A stretch of DNA of 64,000 nt from Acrasis kona (lineage: Eukaryota; Heterolobosea; Eutetramitea; Acrasida; Acrasidae): positions 1 to 64,000 of the forward strand of contig JAOPGA020001893.1 in the NCBI GenBank assembly GCA_026419775.2. The letters run 5' to 3'. The notes under the pieces were generated by a model, which had not been told where the DNA came from, made no database searches, and saw only the letters and a program-made list of their open reading frames with translations. Below, one piece after another: positions 20,920 through 30,947 of this stretch. Position numbers and translations under genes: made by a program. How positions within the stretch are numbered: the stretch's first letter is position 1; each line of letters begins with the position of its first letter.

Positions 20920-21206
20920 TTATACATTGTGCGTCTCCGTGGTGGTCTTAGTCTCACCCTTGTGAGCCTCACCAGTGTAGTGTCCAACAACTCCACCAAT
21001 GGCAGCACCTGCCAATGTTCCGACACCCTAAGAAGTTATCAGTAGTTTGTTTAAAGATCTACTTACGGGTACTACACTTCCCACAACTGCTCCTCCAACT
21101 GCTCCCTTAGCTTATTAGTTTTAATATATTTGCTATTCATAATTCTCATACCAGTGTCGTGATCGTGCTTATCTTCAACTTTAGTTGTTACTTTTTGTTC
21201 TGTCAT
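20920..21206 (-). CDS. Small glycine-zipper protein
   Basis: Three exons (21152-21206, 21067-21110, 20920-21027) with introns of 41 and 39 nt give 68 residues. The N-terminus is polar (MTEQKVTTKVEDKHDHDT). A glycine-zipper stretch AKGAVGGAVVGSVVPGVG continues to GAAIGGVVGHYTGEA, and the protein ends ETKTTTETHNV. Such repeats insert in membranes or act in stress proteins. The small size and flanking stress-type genes fit the latter, but the role is unknown. Splice phases are all consistent. Confidence 0.7.
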
Positions 21207-21599
21207 GTTTTGTGTTTTTAGTTATCAGTTTACTTCAGCTTATATAAAGACGAGATTCTATGAATACATTCTATTTTCTCACGTTTGAACTTTCTATTAC
21301 GATCTAAGCTAATTGTAATCAACTTATCGCCGAAAGTCAGCCACAACAAAACCCTTGGGTATGGCATTTTGGAGGGTAATCAAGACGTGTATATTTGGCA
21401 CTTGTCAAATTTTGGAAGGAGAAGGAAATGGAAGTTGACAGCATTGATGCTGATACCATGTCAATCAGTAATAATATCCCTCTGATAAAGGAATGTAAGG
21501 TCATCAATACTTCATTCAGTAAAGGCCATCAAGGCCATCAATCAACACTTGACATTATAAATAAAAATACTTCAATAACGACTCTTGTGTGAAAAACTA

Positions 21600-24500
21600 A
21601 TGAAAACAACTCTCAAAGTGTGCATAGCATTGTGTCTAATCGCACTCGCGATTTCAGATGCTAATAACATTCGCTATCCGAGGGAGGTAAATGATATTAC
21701 ATTTACTCAGACTCCTACACCTACTGTTCAGTCAACGCTTACACCAACATCAAATCCTACTCCCACCCCTACAACTACAATCCCCCCTAATCAACTTCAA
21801 CATCAGACCCTAGCGTGACATATACTCCCACCTCTACTGATACACAAACACAGAAATCTACCAGCACCGTAACACCCACATCTACTTTAACTCTAATGCC
21901 TACATCTACATCGACAACTACTTCGACTCAAACCCATGGTCCAAGCTCCACACCTACCACTGCATCAACAATAACTCCAACACCTACGACTACCAGTACA
22001 TTCACAGTTACTCCAACACATACATTAACCAATACATTAACTCCCACACCTACTCCAACAGAGACAACCCTCACACCTACTAGTACATTCACAACTACTT
22101 CAACACTTACTCAAACTCCAACTTTCACATCTACTTTCAGTCCAACATCCACTATAACAACTACACCCACAAACACTCCTACACCTACATCAACTTATAC
22201 TTTCACACCAACCATCACACCTACTATCACCAATACTATCACATCCACTCCTACACCTACTCCAACTCCTACACAAAAACCATCGATAGCTGCAATCCTC
22301 ACTGCAAGTGGCAATACCTTCACATCCTGTGATATCTTATTAGTAAATGCAACTAATTCATATGGCGGCTCTTACTACAAATGGAACATTACCATCTCGG
22401 GTAGTTCAATTAGTAACATTTCATCATACGCTCTTCATTCATACGTATCGTACATCAACTCTAGTGTTCTACAAATCCCAAAGAATTTGATCACTCAGGA
22501 TTTCATCAACTCTACCTTCACAATCACACTAGAAGTTTCAGTTGGAATCAGTTCATCAGTTTCGGTTACATACATAAAGGAATCTCCAAAAGTAACCAAC
22601 ATCCCAAGTACTGCATCAATATTACGTGACTCTATATTCACTTTAGCACCAGTTGTGGATTTCTCATGTAGTTCAACTACAGATTTTAATGTTCACTTTA
22701 ATCAAATATCAGGTCCTTCTATCCCTGCATTGAACGATCGTGTGGTGGCAAATTCGTTGAGCTTACCATCAAATTCGTTCCCACAGGTTGGTACTTCATA
22801 TACTATTGGAGTTACTGTAGTGCTATCTAGCGGTCAGAGATTTAAAACAGATTATGTAAACATCAGTGTTTTGGCTAGACCCATCTCTGTATCTATTGAC
22901 CAAGGAATTGCTATTACAGCATCCAATACTCGGAATTTGACACTCTCGGCAAGTTATTATGATATTGATGGTTTGAGCTCTGTAGCGAACGTCAACTGGA
23001 CTTGTACTGGTTCATGCGGATTCTCGTTTACAAACTCATTTACACAATCGATACCAAGCTCTAGCTTAGTCGCGGCCAATAAAGGTCCTTACAATATAAC
23101 AGTTATAGTGACGACATCCACTGGAGCTACAGTTTCTTCTTTTACATTGTTGACACTCAAAGATGGACTTATTCCCACTTCTACCATTATTGGAGTACCA
23201 ACTGGCTATGTATCCGCTGCAAGACCATTAACTATGACTGCTATTTCATCAGCATCTAGCTATATATCCACCGCTTCTTCCTTCTTATGGACTTCTACTG
23301 ATGTAACTCTTCCTTCAAATATAATTGTTAATAAGGCTTCTTTAACTGTACCATCTCATACACTACCACAAGGAACCTATAAGTTTACTGTCACTGTCAC
23401 ATATAATGGAGCAGTTGGTAGCAATACTGTCATGGTGACATTTATTGGAAATAATTTGATACGTGGCAATTTAACTTTATCTGCATCTAGTGGTGCTCCG
23501 TTATCTGCTTTGACATTATCAGCAACCATGTTCTCTGATTCAGATTTGATTGAATCAACAACTGCACAATTGACTTTTAGTTATGGATACATTGATCCAG
23601 TGGTAGGAGTGCCGATCATTGTTGTACCTGCAAGTCTATCGCCTTCTGCTACCATTAATAGATTACCCTTTACATCTTCTAGTTACTTGACCTTGTTTGT
23701 TACCGCATCTAATGCATATGGATACAGTTCCACTGCAACTGAAAGATTCAATATCGTTGAATTGGTGATAGGAGGAATCAGTGTTGCAAACTCAACCAAC
23801 TCTACTGGTTTAACGTCCTATTTTAAAGACTTAATTAGCTCCGTTGGAAATCAAACAGTTCCGAACAGCGATACCCTCTCGGTAATCAACTCTGCTATTA
23901 ACATCTTCTCTCGAATTCAAAGCAACAGTGCCAAGTCAGTATCTGTAGTGTCCTCATCATGCCCCAATAATTGCTACCTTAGAGGTCAATGCTCATCTTC
24001 AGGTATCTGCAGCTGTAATGTTGGTTATGCTGGAAGAGATTGTGGGTACACCACCGAAGATTTAGCAGCTCAACAATCATTTATACAAAATGCACTTCAA
24101 TTGGTTGGAAATGCATTGACGAATATCAAATCCAATGGTACTATTTCAGTAGCTGATGTTATAGTATTGAACGAGAAATTATCTAGCGTACTTACCACCA
24201 TGATCACAGCGACATCTAACTCTGATATTGTTTCTACAATAGCAAGGCGCAATACACTTGACAATATATTAACTGTGATATCTTCTACTTCTGGTGCCCT
24301 GTCCATATCGAATGGAGGTGGTATCTTAAATGTACTATCGAATCTTATCACTGGTAACAATTTGAAATCATCACGTAGAGTAAAGCAAAATGATGTAAGT
24401 GCTTCTCGATTAATTTACAATTCTGCAACCAAATTGGCCGATAGTTTGTGTGCAGGTATGACCTCTGGAGATTCTCCGCAGATAGTAGGAGATACCATCA

Positions 24501-25219
24501 AAGTAATGGTCGCTAAAGATTACTCCTTCAATTTGTTATCAGATTTTAGAATCGGTGCTTTAAATGCAACTGATTCCTTAACCATTCCAGCACTAGCAGG
24601 TGGTCTAGGTGATGGTTTATCGCCATTGCAATATAAATCAGTCTCGATGCCTACCATCATCTACAACAGTGCATCTGGAAAGATTGTATCATCCAATCTA
24701 TTCACTATTCATTTGGGTGAGAATCAAGATGCTCCGTTCAGCATCAAAATGTTATCAAAGAACGTTGGTTTTAGCATAAGTGGAAACTTTAATACAAGTT
24801 TGATCTATGAGTGTCAATATTGGGATCCTATTGCTAACGACTTCAGTAATTATGGATGTAGTACTGGTTCGGTGACTAAAAATTCAATTTCTTGCTCATG
24901 TAATCACACTACTGATTATGTGGCTGTTCAGACCACTAAACTAGTTCCAACACCTACTATACCATATGCTCCATCTAGGAGAAGCCTTACAGAAAATGAA
25001 ATAGCAGGAATAGTCATAGGTGTGCTTGGTTTTGTTGTGGTTGTTATAGTCATAATCGTTATTGCAGTTGTAATGGTTATTGAATATAGAAGTAACAAGA
25101 AGAGCTATTTTGATACTGGTAAATCATCTCCACAAACTAACTACAACAGAGTTTTGTCTCCTAATGCTTCCCCGACATCTCCTATTAACCAACGTGACAT
25201 TGAGTTGAGGGTGCAATAA
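21600..25219 (+). CDS. PT-rich surface receptor with REJ-like region, EGF, GPS motif and one TM
   Basis: A signal peptide (MKTTLKVCIALCLIALAIS) precedes a long Thr/Pro/Ser mucin-like stalk (about 21700-22275). Next comes about 500 residues of Ser/Thr-rich PKD/REJ-like strands (for example VNWTCTGSCGFSF), then an EGF-like motif (CSSSGICSCNVGYAGRDC) near 23990-24050. A GPS motif follows at about 24810-24915: CQYWD, a central GC and SCSCNHTTDY. A single membrane span (VIGVLGFVVVVIVIIVIAVV) and a short tail end the protein. The GPS in GAIN-type proteins self-cleaves before the Thr after HT. A frame change near 21800 can be bridged by a 50-nt GT-AG intron at 21815-21864. It resembles polycystin/adhesion-receptor ectodomains without the 7TM or 11TM part. 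Confidence 0.75.
21700..22275 (+). repeat. Thr/Pro/Ser-coding low-complexity repeat
   Basis: Degenerate repeats of ACA/ACT-CCA/CCT-TCT codons encode TPTPT, TSTLT and TPTST strings, the stalk of the surface receptor. A shorter stretch of the same kind lies in the other PT-rich surface gene at 29398-29650. Such repeats vary in length by slippage. Confidence 0.9.
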
Positions 25220-25288
25220 GGTTGTATTCAATAAAATTACTTTTTTTAATTACATAATCTTCCATGATTTTCTACGAAAGAATAAAAT

Positions 25289-25371
25289 GGGGGTAGCCGA
25301 GAATTGAACTCGGAACCTTCCGCACCCTAAGCGGAAATCATGCCAATATCTTTTTTCTAGACCACTACCCC
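25289..25371 (-). tRNA. tRNA-Pro(AGG) with an 11-nt D-loop insertion
   Basis: The minus strand folds as a tRNA. The acceptor is GGGGTAG with CTACCCC. The anticodon stem is TCCGC/GCGGA with loop TTAGGGT, giving anticodon AGG. The T arm is CCGAG-TTCAATT-CTCGG, and the discriminator is C. The D-loop carries AAAAAAGATAT (25356-25346) between CTAG and TGGCATGAT. Eukaryotic tRNA-Pro normally runs straight from CTAG to TGG here. There is no intron at the usual 37/38 site. The insertion may be an ectopic D-loop intron, or it may stay in the mature RNA. It also stretches the internal A box. Confidence 0.9.
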
Positions 25372-26226
25372 TAAATATTATTACCCATTACAAATAAATA
25401 TATATAAATTTTCGGTTGTTTGTAGAATATTTAGGCTTACATTAGCCTTTTATTGTCATTAAAGACGTATTGCAGATAAGAACCTTCTAATCCAATCGAG
25501 AAATGTGGTCTTCGGATGTTTGGCTAGGTCCTATATACCTTGCTTGTGTTCAGTCTTAGAAGTGGTGTGTGGCTTCTTTACCGCTGATATGCACAGCAAG
25601 TCAGTGCAAAATCATTCCTAACTATTTTCTGTGTTGTTCGGCAAATTAAACTGCTTGTTAATTGCATTTATCCTGACTTCTGTATATCATTTCCTTCTAT
25701 TTTCTCTTGTTTCCTCCATAACTCATGTTAAAGTCCAAATTGCGTCTCTTCCCATCACATCTTTTTTTGTAAATTAACGGGATAATGGAAGTAGGTCAAC
25801 TTAAATCAACTTTGGAAAAGAGCTACGGGATATGAAGGAATCTGGAGAACGTGTTCCGCTTGAAGATGGCAAACAAAAGTAGAAGGAATCAAAAAATGAA
25901 CAAATTCAAATTTATGTTTTTTAACCACATGTGTTAATTTCGTTCACGCCGATTTACACAGCCCCAATGTGATTTACGATCGAAAAGGGCTAATGCCGAT
26001 ATCATCGAAGGTGTATCCCAATGTTGTCAAAATGGAGGGAAACATACCAACATTTCTTGAAGCCTCACTGTGAGCAGTTACAGTACTTCAGAACCCATCA
26101 GGTCATTAAGTGTAACAAATGAAAACCAACTAAAGTAGCGTGTCATTAACTTTGTCTTTTATTTAACAATTAATTTCAGATGTACATGTTTTGATTGTCT
26201 ATTGAATGTGAAAATCTTGTATATAT
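25372..26226. other. Intergenic region with weak gene relics
   Basis: I see no intact gene. Around 25795-25900 the plus strand reads LKSTLEK, then after a shift ELRDMKESGERVPLEDGKQK and a stop. Near 25972-26073 there is an open stretch VIYDRKGLMPISSKVYP ending at a stop. These look like fragments of a decayed gene but match no family I know. Confidence 0.4.
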
Positions 26227-26761
26227 TTACGCGTTTTCGCCTCGTGCAATTTCATCTCTTGTATTCTTGAATAGTTTTCTTGTCAAAATATATTGTGAGT
26301 CATCCACCTTGCTCTTGCCAGGAGGGAGTTTATGCACTCTCTTTTCTAAATCTACTTGTAATTTCTTTATGTCATCAAGCTTGTTGGATGCTGATACACC
26401 ACCTGACGAGGTCGTGTGCATGAGAGTAGATAATATGCGATCTAGTTCCTGTTTTGAAAAAAAGTGGGGGACGTTCTCAGTTAAAAATAAATATTTTTAG
26501 ATTTCATTCGTTTTGGTAGAATATCAAACAAAATTAGAATGAACCGTCATTAACCCGATTTCTTACAATATCCTCGACCAATCTATAATAATCAGCGTTT
26601 GTCTATCTCTATGATTGAATTAAAATCCAAGAAAGTGGGTACATCAGGGCTATAATATTGTTGAGATACTATATACAGTAGTCAAGTCTTTCAGGACGTG
26701 ATGTTGATTTGTTTTTTAGCATTAATGGCTTCCTTTGAATCTGAGTATTAATTCGGGACAT
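26227..26761 (-). CDS. Small coiled-coil protein, exon structure partly resolved
   Basis: The last exon (26227-26448) reads ELDRILSTLMHTTSSGG, then KLDDIKKLQVDLEKRVHKL and RKLFKNTRDEIARGENA, an amphipathic coiled coil. A 36-nt exon at 26567-26602 (TNADYYRLVEDI) joins it in phase across a 118-nt intron. A likely first exon at 26677-26761 (MSRINTQIQRKPLML) does not join in phase with the second, leaving one base over. It resembles SNARE-like or BLOC-like small proteins in general form, but I cannot name it. Confidence 0.45.
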
Positions 26762-26789
26762 TTTATGCTGATCAGCCTAAAACGATTTC

Positions 26790-27047
26790 ATGAAAACTAT
26801 GAACACACCTTACCAAGGCGACAAGAGAGTATACGGATATTTTCAATGCTCATCGTGTAGGAGAAAGTGGGAGAGCGGAAATTCTTGGGCAAACAAAGGT
26901 CAAGAATGCAAAAGGTGTGATGTTATAGTATACCCATACTCACAAAAACCACTGAAAAAAGTAGAGGAAGATAGTAAAATAGACCAAACAAAAGAGCATC
27001 CCATGGAATTATGTGAAATGTGCAAGGAGTTGGGATATTCTTGTTAA
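26790..27047 (+). CDS. 3CxxC-type zinc-finger protein (ZAR1/ZCCHC24-like)
   Basis: This is a single exon of 85 residues. YFQCSSCRRKWESGNSW, CKRCDVIVYPY and a final LCEMCKELGYSC give the three CxxC pairs of the 3CxxC (zf-3CxxC) family seen in ZAR1, ZCCHC24 and RTP proteins. Members bind RNA or aid membrane-protein trafficking. The short length means the zinc-binding module is essentially the whole protein. A divergent start with the coiled-coil gene upstream leaves about 28 bases between the ATGs, which suggests a shared promoter. Confidence 0.75.
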   Translation: MKTMNTPYQGDKRVYGYFQCSSCRRKWESGNSWANKGQECKRCDVIVYPYSQKPLKKVEEDSKIDQTKEHPMELCEMCKELGYSC

Positions 27048-27229
27048 GAAGATATTTTAAGAAAATTTAATAAAATTTTTATTGATATATGTTATTATTG
27101 TTGAACAAACGATCCTGAGCACGCAAGTATTATCTATTTCAACAGGCACGTCGTAATTAATCCTATGTGCAAACAGTGGTTTGAGGGACAACAAAGTGAA
27201 CTTTTATTATTATGATAAATTTGACATGA

Positions 27230-27766
27230 TTACTTCAGTCGCTTAATCCATTCCTCATCAGATGTTTCTAGGGTAACATTACGTACAGACTGTGTAGGCT
27301 CATCTGATTCAAAAGAATACTCAAAAGTAATTTTCAGAAATTGTTTGGGTGGAATGTTGTGTTCTAACTTATCACCCCATTCTATAACATAAATGTCATT
27401 TGGATCGAACAAGCCCAAACGAGCGATATCGTGCTGTCCTCCGCTCAATCTATACAAGTCAATGTGGTGTACATTCACTCCATTGGATTCATACAAATTA
27501 TCTAACAAATACGTAGGGGAAGTCACTTGCAGCAACCTATCAGAGCAAATCTTTCTAATGAAGCCTTGACAAAAAACGGTCTTCCCTGATCCCATCTCGC
27601 CAACCAAAGAAATTACATCACCCTTGTAACATAGTTCTGCAATCTTTGATCCAAATTCTCTGGTTTTGTTTTCATCCGTAAATGTTTTTCTTATTGTCTG
27701 CAGGATTCTTTGCGTAGAATATCTTCGTGAACATAACAACGAGTAGTAGCCGATGTTAAATCTCAT
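27230..27766 (-). CDS. Mitochondrial-type TsaE (tRNA t6A biosynthesis ATPase)
   Basis: ATG 27766 gives 178 residues. The N-terminus is basic and Ser/Tyr-rich with few acids (MRFNIGYYSLLCSRRYSTQR), like a mitochondrial presequence. The P-loop GEMGSGKT, TSPTYLL, HHIDLYRLSG and VIEWGDKL are the standard TsaE/YjeE motifs. In bacteria TsaE activates the TsaB-TsaD complex that makes threonylcarbamoyladenosine at position 37 of ANN-decoding tRNAs. Fungal and animal mitochondria manage with Qri7/OSGEPL1 alone, so an organellar TsaE here is notable. Confidence 0.88.
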   Translation of the reverse strand: MRFNIGYYSLLCSRRYSTQRILQTIRKTFTDENKTREFGSKIAELCYKGDVISLVGEMGSGKTVFCQGFIRKICSDRLLQVTSPTYLLDNLYESNGVNVHHIDLYRLSGGQHDIARLGLFDPNDIYVIEWGDKLEHNIPPKQFLKITFEYSFESDEPTQSVRNVTLETSDEEWIKRLK

Positions 27767-28050
27767 TGACTCAACCAACCAACATATTTTGTAAAAAAAT
27801 TTTCAGAATGAAACACCATCATGATTTTCAATGTTAACTATTGGGACAGTCATTACAACTCAAAGAAGCTTTCTGAAAAATACCAAACATGAAATGACGT
27901 TACTGTAACTGCATATTCAATTTAGGAGATTTTCATTAATTAATGATGTCAAACAAGCTTGTCAAACTTCAATCCAATTTCACTGGGTTGGAGGGACAAG
28001 ACCTAAATTTGTAGAATCATCTTGTTATTGTTCATACATTCCTAGAAGCC

Positions 28051-30250
28051 ATGACACACAGTATGTTATCTGTTCTTATTATACTCGTGATATCATTATG
28101 TCACCATGGTTAGTTTTTTAGACAACAATAACAACAACACATTAGGTGGATGTATGGAACCATGGAAGAACAATCTGGACATTGTTGGGTATTGGAAACT
28201 TTTTGATTCAACAAAGGACTCTGGTCCTTACAATTATGACATGATTGTTGGAGAGAATGCCACCTTCGCAAATGTTGATGGTCATGGTGGTCTTGAAGTT
28301 AGAGGTGCTAGCATTACTGTTGGAAATCCATCAAAAGTATCTACCGCATTTACATTCGCAATGTGGGTATATATCTATCCTATCAAAATCTCTAAGGGGA
28401 GCCCTTCTGAGGAAAACAATCTAATCAAAACAGGAGATGGTCACACTTGCCTAATTTATGAAGCTTCCACTGCGTCTTCGTTCTCCATATACCCATCTGT
28501 CAAAAACCAATACGGTATGGATAATTTTCCAGGTCAAAGTGGTAACGTGAATAATTGGTATGAATTTCACTCCTCAATCAAACTTACACCAAAAGGATTC
28601 ACGTAGCAGTCACTAATAACGCAAAAAATCTCCTTGTCTACATTAATGGGGTCCAGAAAGTTTCCGGCTCACCCTCTAAATCATACAATGAAAATTTTCA
28701 AGGTTTAACATTGACGTCCGGTCCTATATCGCGAAATGCTACGGCTATTTTTGAACATGTAGTTGCTGCCACCAGAGCATTAAGTGCATGGGAGGTGGTT
28801 GCTCTGAAGGACGTAAGTTTTTTTGTTATTACAATTGTGTTCGTTACAAAAAAAGAGAAAACTATTTTGCTTCGGCACAGGTTCCACAAACCTCGATAAT
28901 TGTGTCAACGGGTATTGTTCCTCATTGGATTACTGTTCGTGTAATCCCAACTGGTACGGAGACACTTGCAATCTAACATTATGTAATGGAATCATCTCAA
29001 ATAACACATCAGTGTGTTCTTCTGGTGGGATATGCTCCAATTTGGACACTTGTATTTGCAACAATTACCGAGCAGGACAATTCTGTGAATTTGATTACTC
29101 ACAAAAATACAACATCACCACATTCATCCCCAAAATCACCAGAAATGAATCGCGAAGCGTTATAGACGTGCTCATGGATGTGACGACTCCATTTAAATTT
29201 GACCCCGTCCTTGCAAAAAATGCCACGTTCGAAATTACGCAAGGAAGACCTTCTGATATTCAAAAAATACCAGTAATATACATCAACAACAACACCTTCC
29301 TTCTATCAGCTACCTTTTCAAACACCTCCACTCAATTCTCATTCACACTTCAATTCAACAACATTGACATTACATTACCATTCACTGTATCCCTCATCCC
29401 AACTGTAACACAAACACCTATGCCAACGCCAACATTTACTTCAACGCCTACTCCTACCCCAACACCAACATCCACACCAACACCTACGCTTACAACAACA
29501 CCTACTCCAACTTCAACGCCAACACCTACTCCAACATCTACCCCAACTCCTACACCTACACCTACCGCAACACCAACATCCACACCTACACTCACTCCAA
29601 AACTTACACCTACTCAAACCATCACATCCACTTCCAAATCAACACCATCGCCCACAATACCATCGGTGTCATTTTCGCCTAGCGTAACCAATATCTACAC
29701 CGCAATCGTGACGTCAACTACATCTGGAAACTCATCTTTTCTACCTCCTATGGCCTCAGCATCATCCACCATGTTATATTCCTCCGCTAAAGTTAACTCC
29801 ACAATATCTTGCTCTTTTACAGACTCTGCGTCTATTTCTCCATCAGTTGTTGTTCAACAAGCTGAAATTTCTTTTGTCGTATCTGTTGTGCAGAAACCAG
29901 CATTGTTAAGGTTAAATTTTTTGAGTGATGAAAGTATTGTAATTGCTTTTGTTGACGTAAATGTTGAAAGTGCTTCAAAATATAAAGTAAATGTATTAAG
30001 TGCTTATAAGATACTTTCGGATGTATATGGCAGTTTTGTAATCAGGAGAATGAAAGTTTCTGGCGTGCGTGGCATTAGGGTTGCTGTAACGGTTGTTAGT
30101 TCTGATACTCCTGTGGAGGTTGAAGCTAGTTCACTGATTCTGCAGACTACTTCAGCAAATGTTGTAACTGTTTCGAATGATGCGAGTAGTTATAATGACT
30201 TTACGCTAAGCACTGTACTTTTGGTGTTAATGTTTTATTTTTTTATTTGA
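28051..30250 (+). CDS. LamG/EGF surface protein with PT-rich stalk and GPI-type tail
   Basis: Exons are 28051-28108, 28146-28557, 28596-28812 and 28856-30250, with introns of 37, 38 and 43 nt, all in phase. A signal peptide (MTHSMLSVLIILVISLCHHG) precedes a LamG/concanavalin fold. That fold includes VGYWKLFDSTKDSGPYNYD, FTFAMWVYI and, across the 38-nt intron, NNWIHVAVT with LLVYINGVQKV. EGF-like repeats follow (NGYCSSLDYCSCNPNWYGDTC is one), then a TPTPT stalk (29398-29650). A strand-rich domain and a C-terminal hydrophobic tail (STVLLVLMFYFFI) complete it. The tail without basic residues after it suggests a GPI anchor. It is probably an adhesion or sugar-binding surface protein. Confidence 0.78.
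29398..29650 (+). repeat. Thr/Pro-coding low-complexity repeat
   Basis: ACA-CCT and ACT-CCA-ACA codon repeats encode TPTPTST strings in the stalk of the LamG/EGF protein. The opposite strand is open and reads VGVGVG, which is only the mirror of the repeat. Confidence 0.9.
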
Positions 30251-30947
30251 ATAATTTTATTGGGAACAAGCTACTTGGTTTCTACAAATAAACTCTATTT
30301 TTCTTCTCATTCTCTATCTATTGATGATTTGTTTGAATATCAGCACGTCAATGATTTTGCTCAATGGAAGAGCTACTTCAAAATGTTAGAAATTATGTAG
30401 GAAGATTGTGTGATGTAGTAGTTCTGTGAGGTATGCCTGTGTGCGATAATAAATACATTAAAATATTTTGTATTGTACATGATCACATTTTATCTCCTTT
30501 TTGTCTGAATTTTTAGATCTCGTCGTCTTCTTTTTGGTGTGTACGATACATCAATCTCTTTTATTAATAAGATTGTCGAAGCTGGAGGGTAGATCAAGGA
30601 TCTGTGTGGTTACACTTTGTAAATAGAACACACAGTTACCTCGACTCCCTTTAGTCTTTGTTGCAAGAAAGTCGAAACTCATTAGCTAATGCTGTGAATC
30701 TTTAAAATTCGCTTTAAATAATGGAGATACATGGCACTGTCATAACCGAATAAATTCAAAACTATCGGAAAATGGCTACATTCTTTTAAATGAGTGCCAT
30801 CATAAAGTACTGCTTGTCCTATAATCTTCGCTCCACTCCAATGACGCAGTGTGTCTTTTTGTCCTCTCTACATATTATAACCGCAATCTGATGGCGTAAC
30901 AGTCTACATTGTTGAGTCATTGTAATTATTCGCATCAACCTCAATAA
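30251..30947. other. Intergenic region, no gene seen
   Basis: AT-rich sequence between the LamG/EGF gene and the fucosyltransferase. I find no conserved frame, RNA fold or repeat longer than about 12 bases. It probably holds the 3' end of one gene and the promoter of the next. Confidence 0.5.

Noticed and set aside
21500-22300. Possible CRISPR or tandem-repeat array
   Set aside because: The repeats are degenerate Thr/Pro codons in one protein frame, with no equal spacers.
24097-24360. Minus-strand frame inside the GPS receptor gene
   Set aside because: The plus strand encodes a clear continuous ectodomain here.
29350-29595. Minus-strand frame encoding VGVGVGV repeats
   Set aside because: It is the mirror of the Thr/Pro repeat in the plus-strand LamG/EGF gene and has no start context or gene features.
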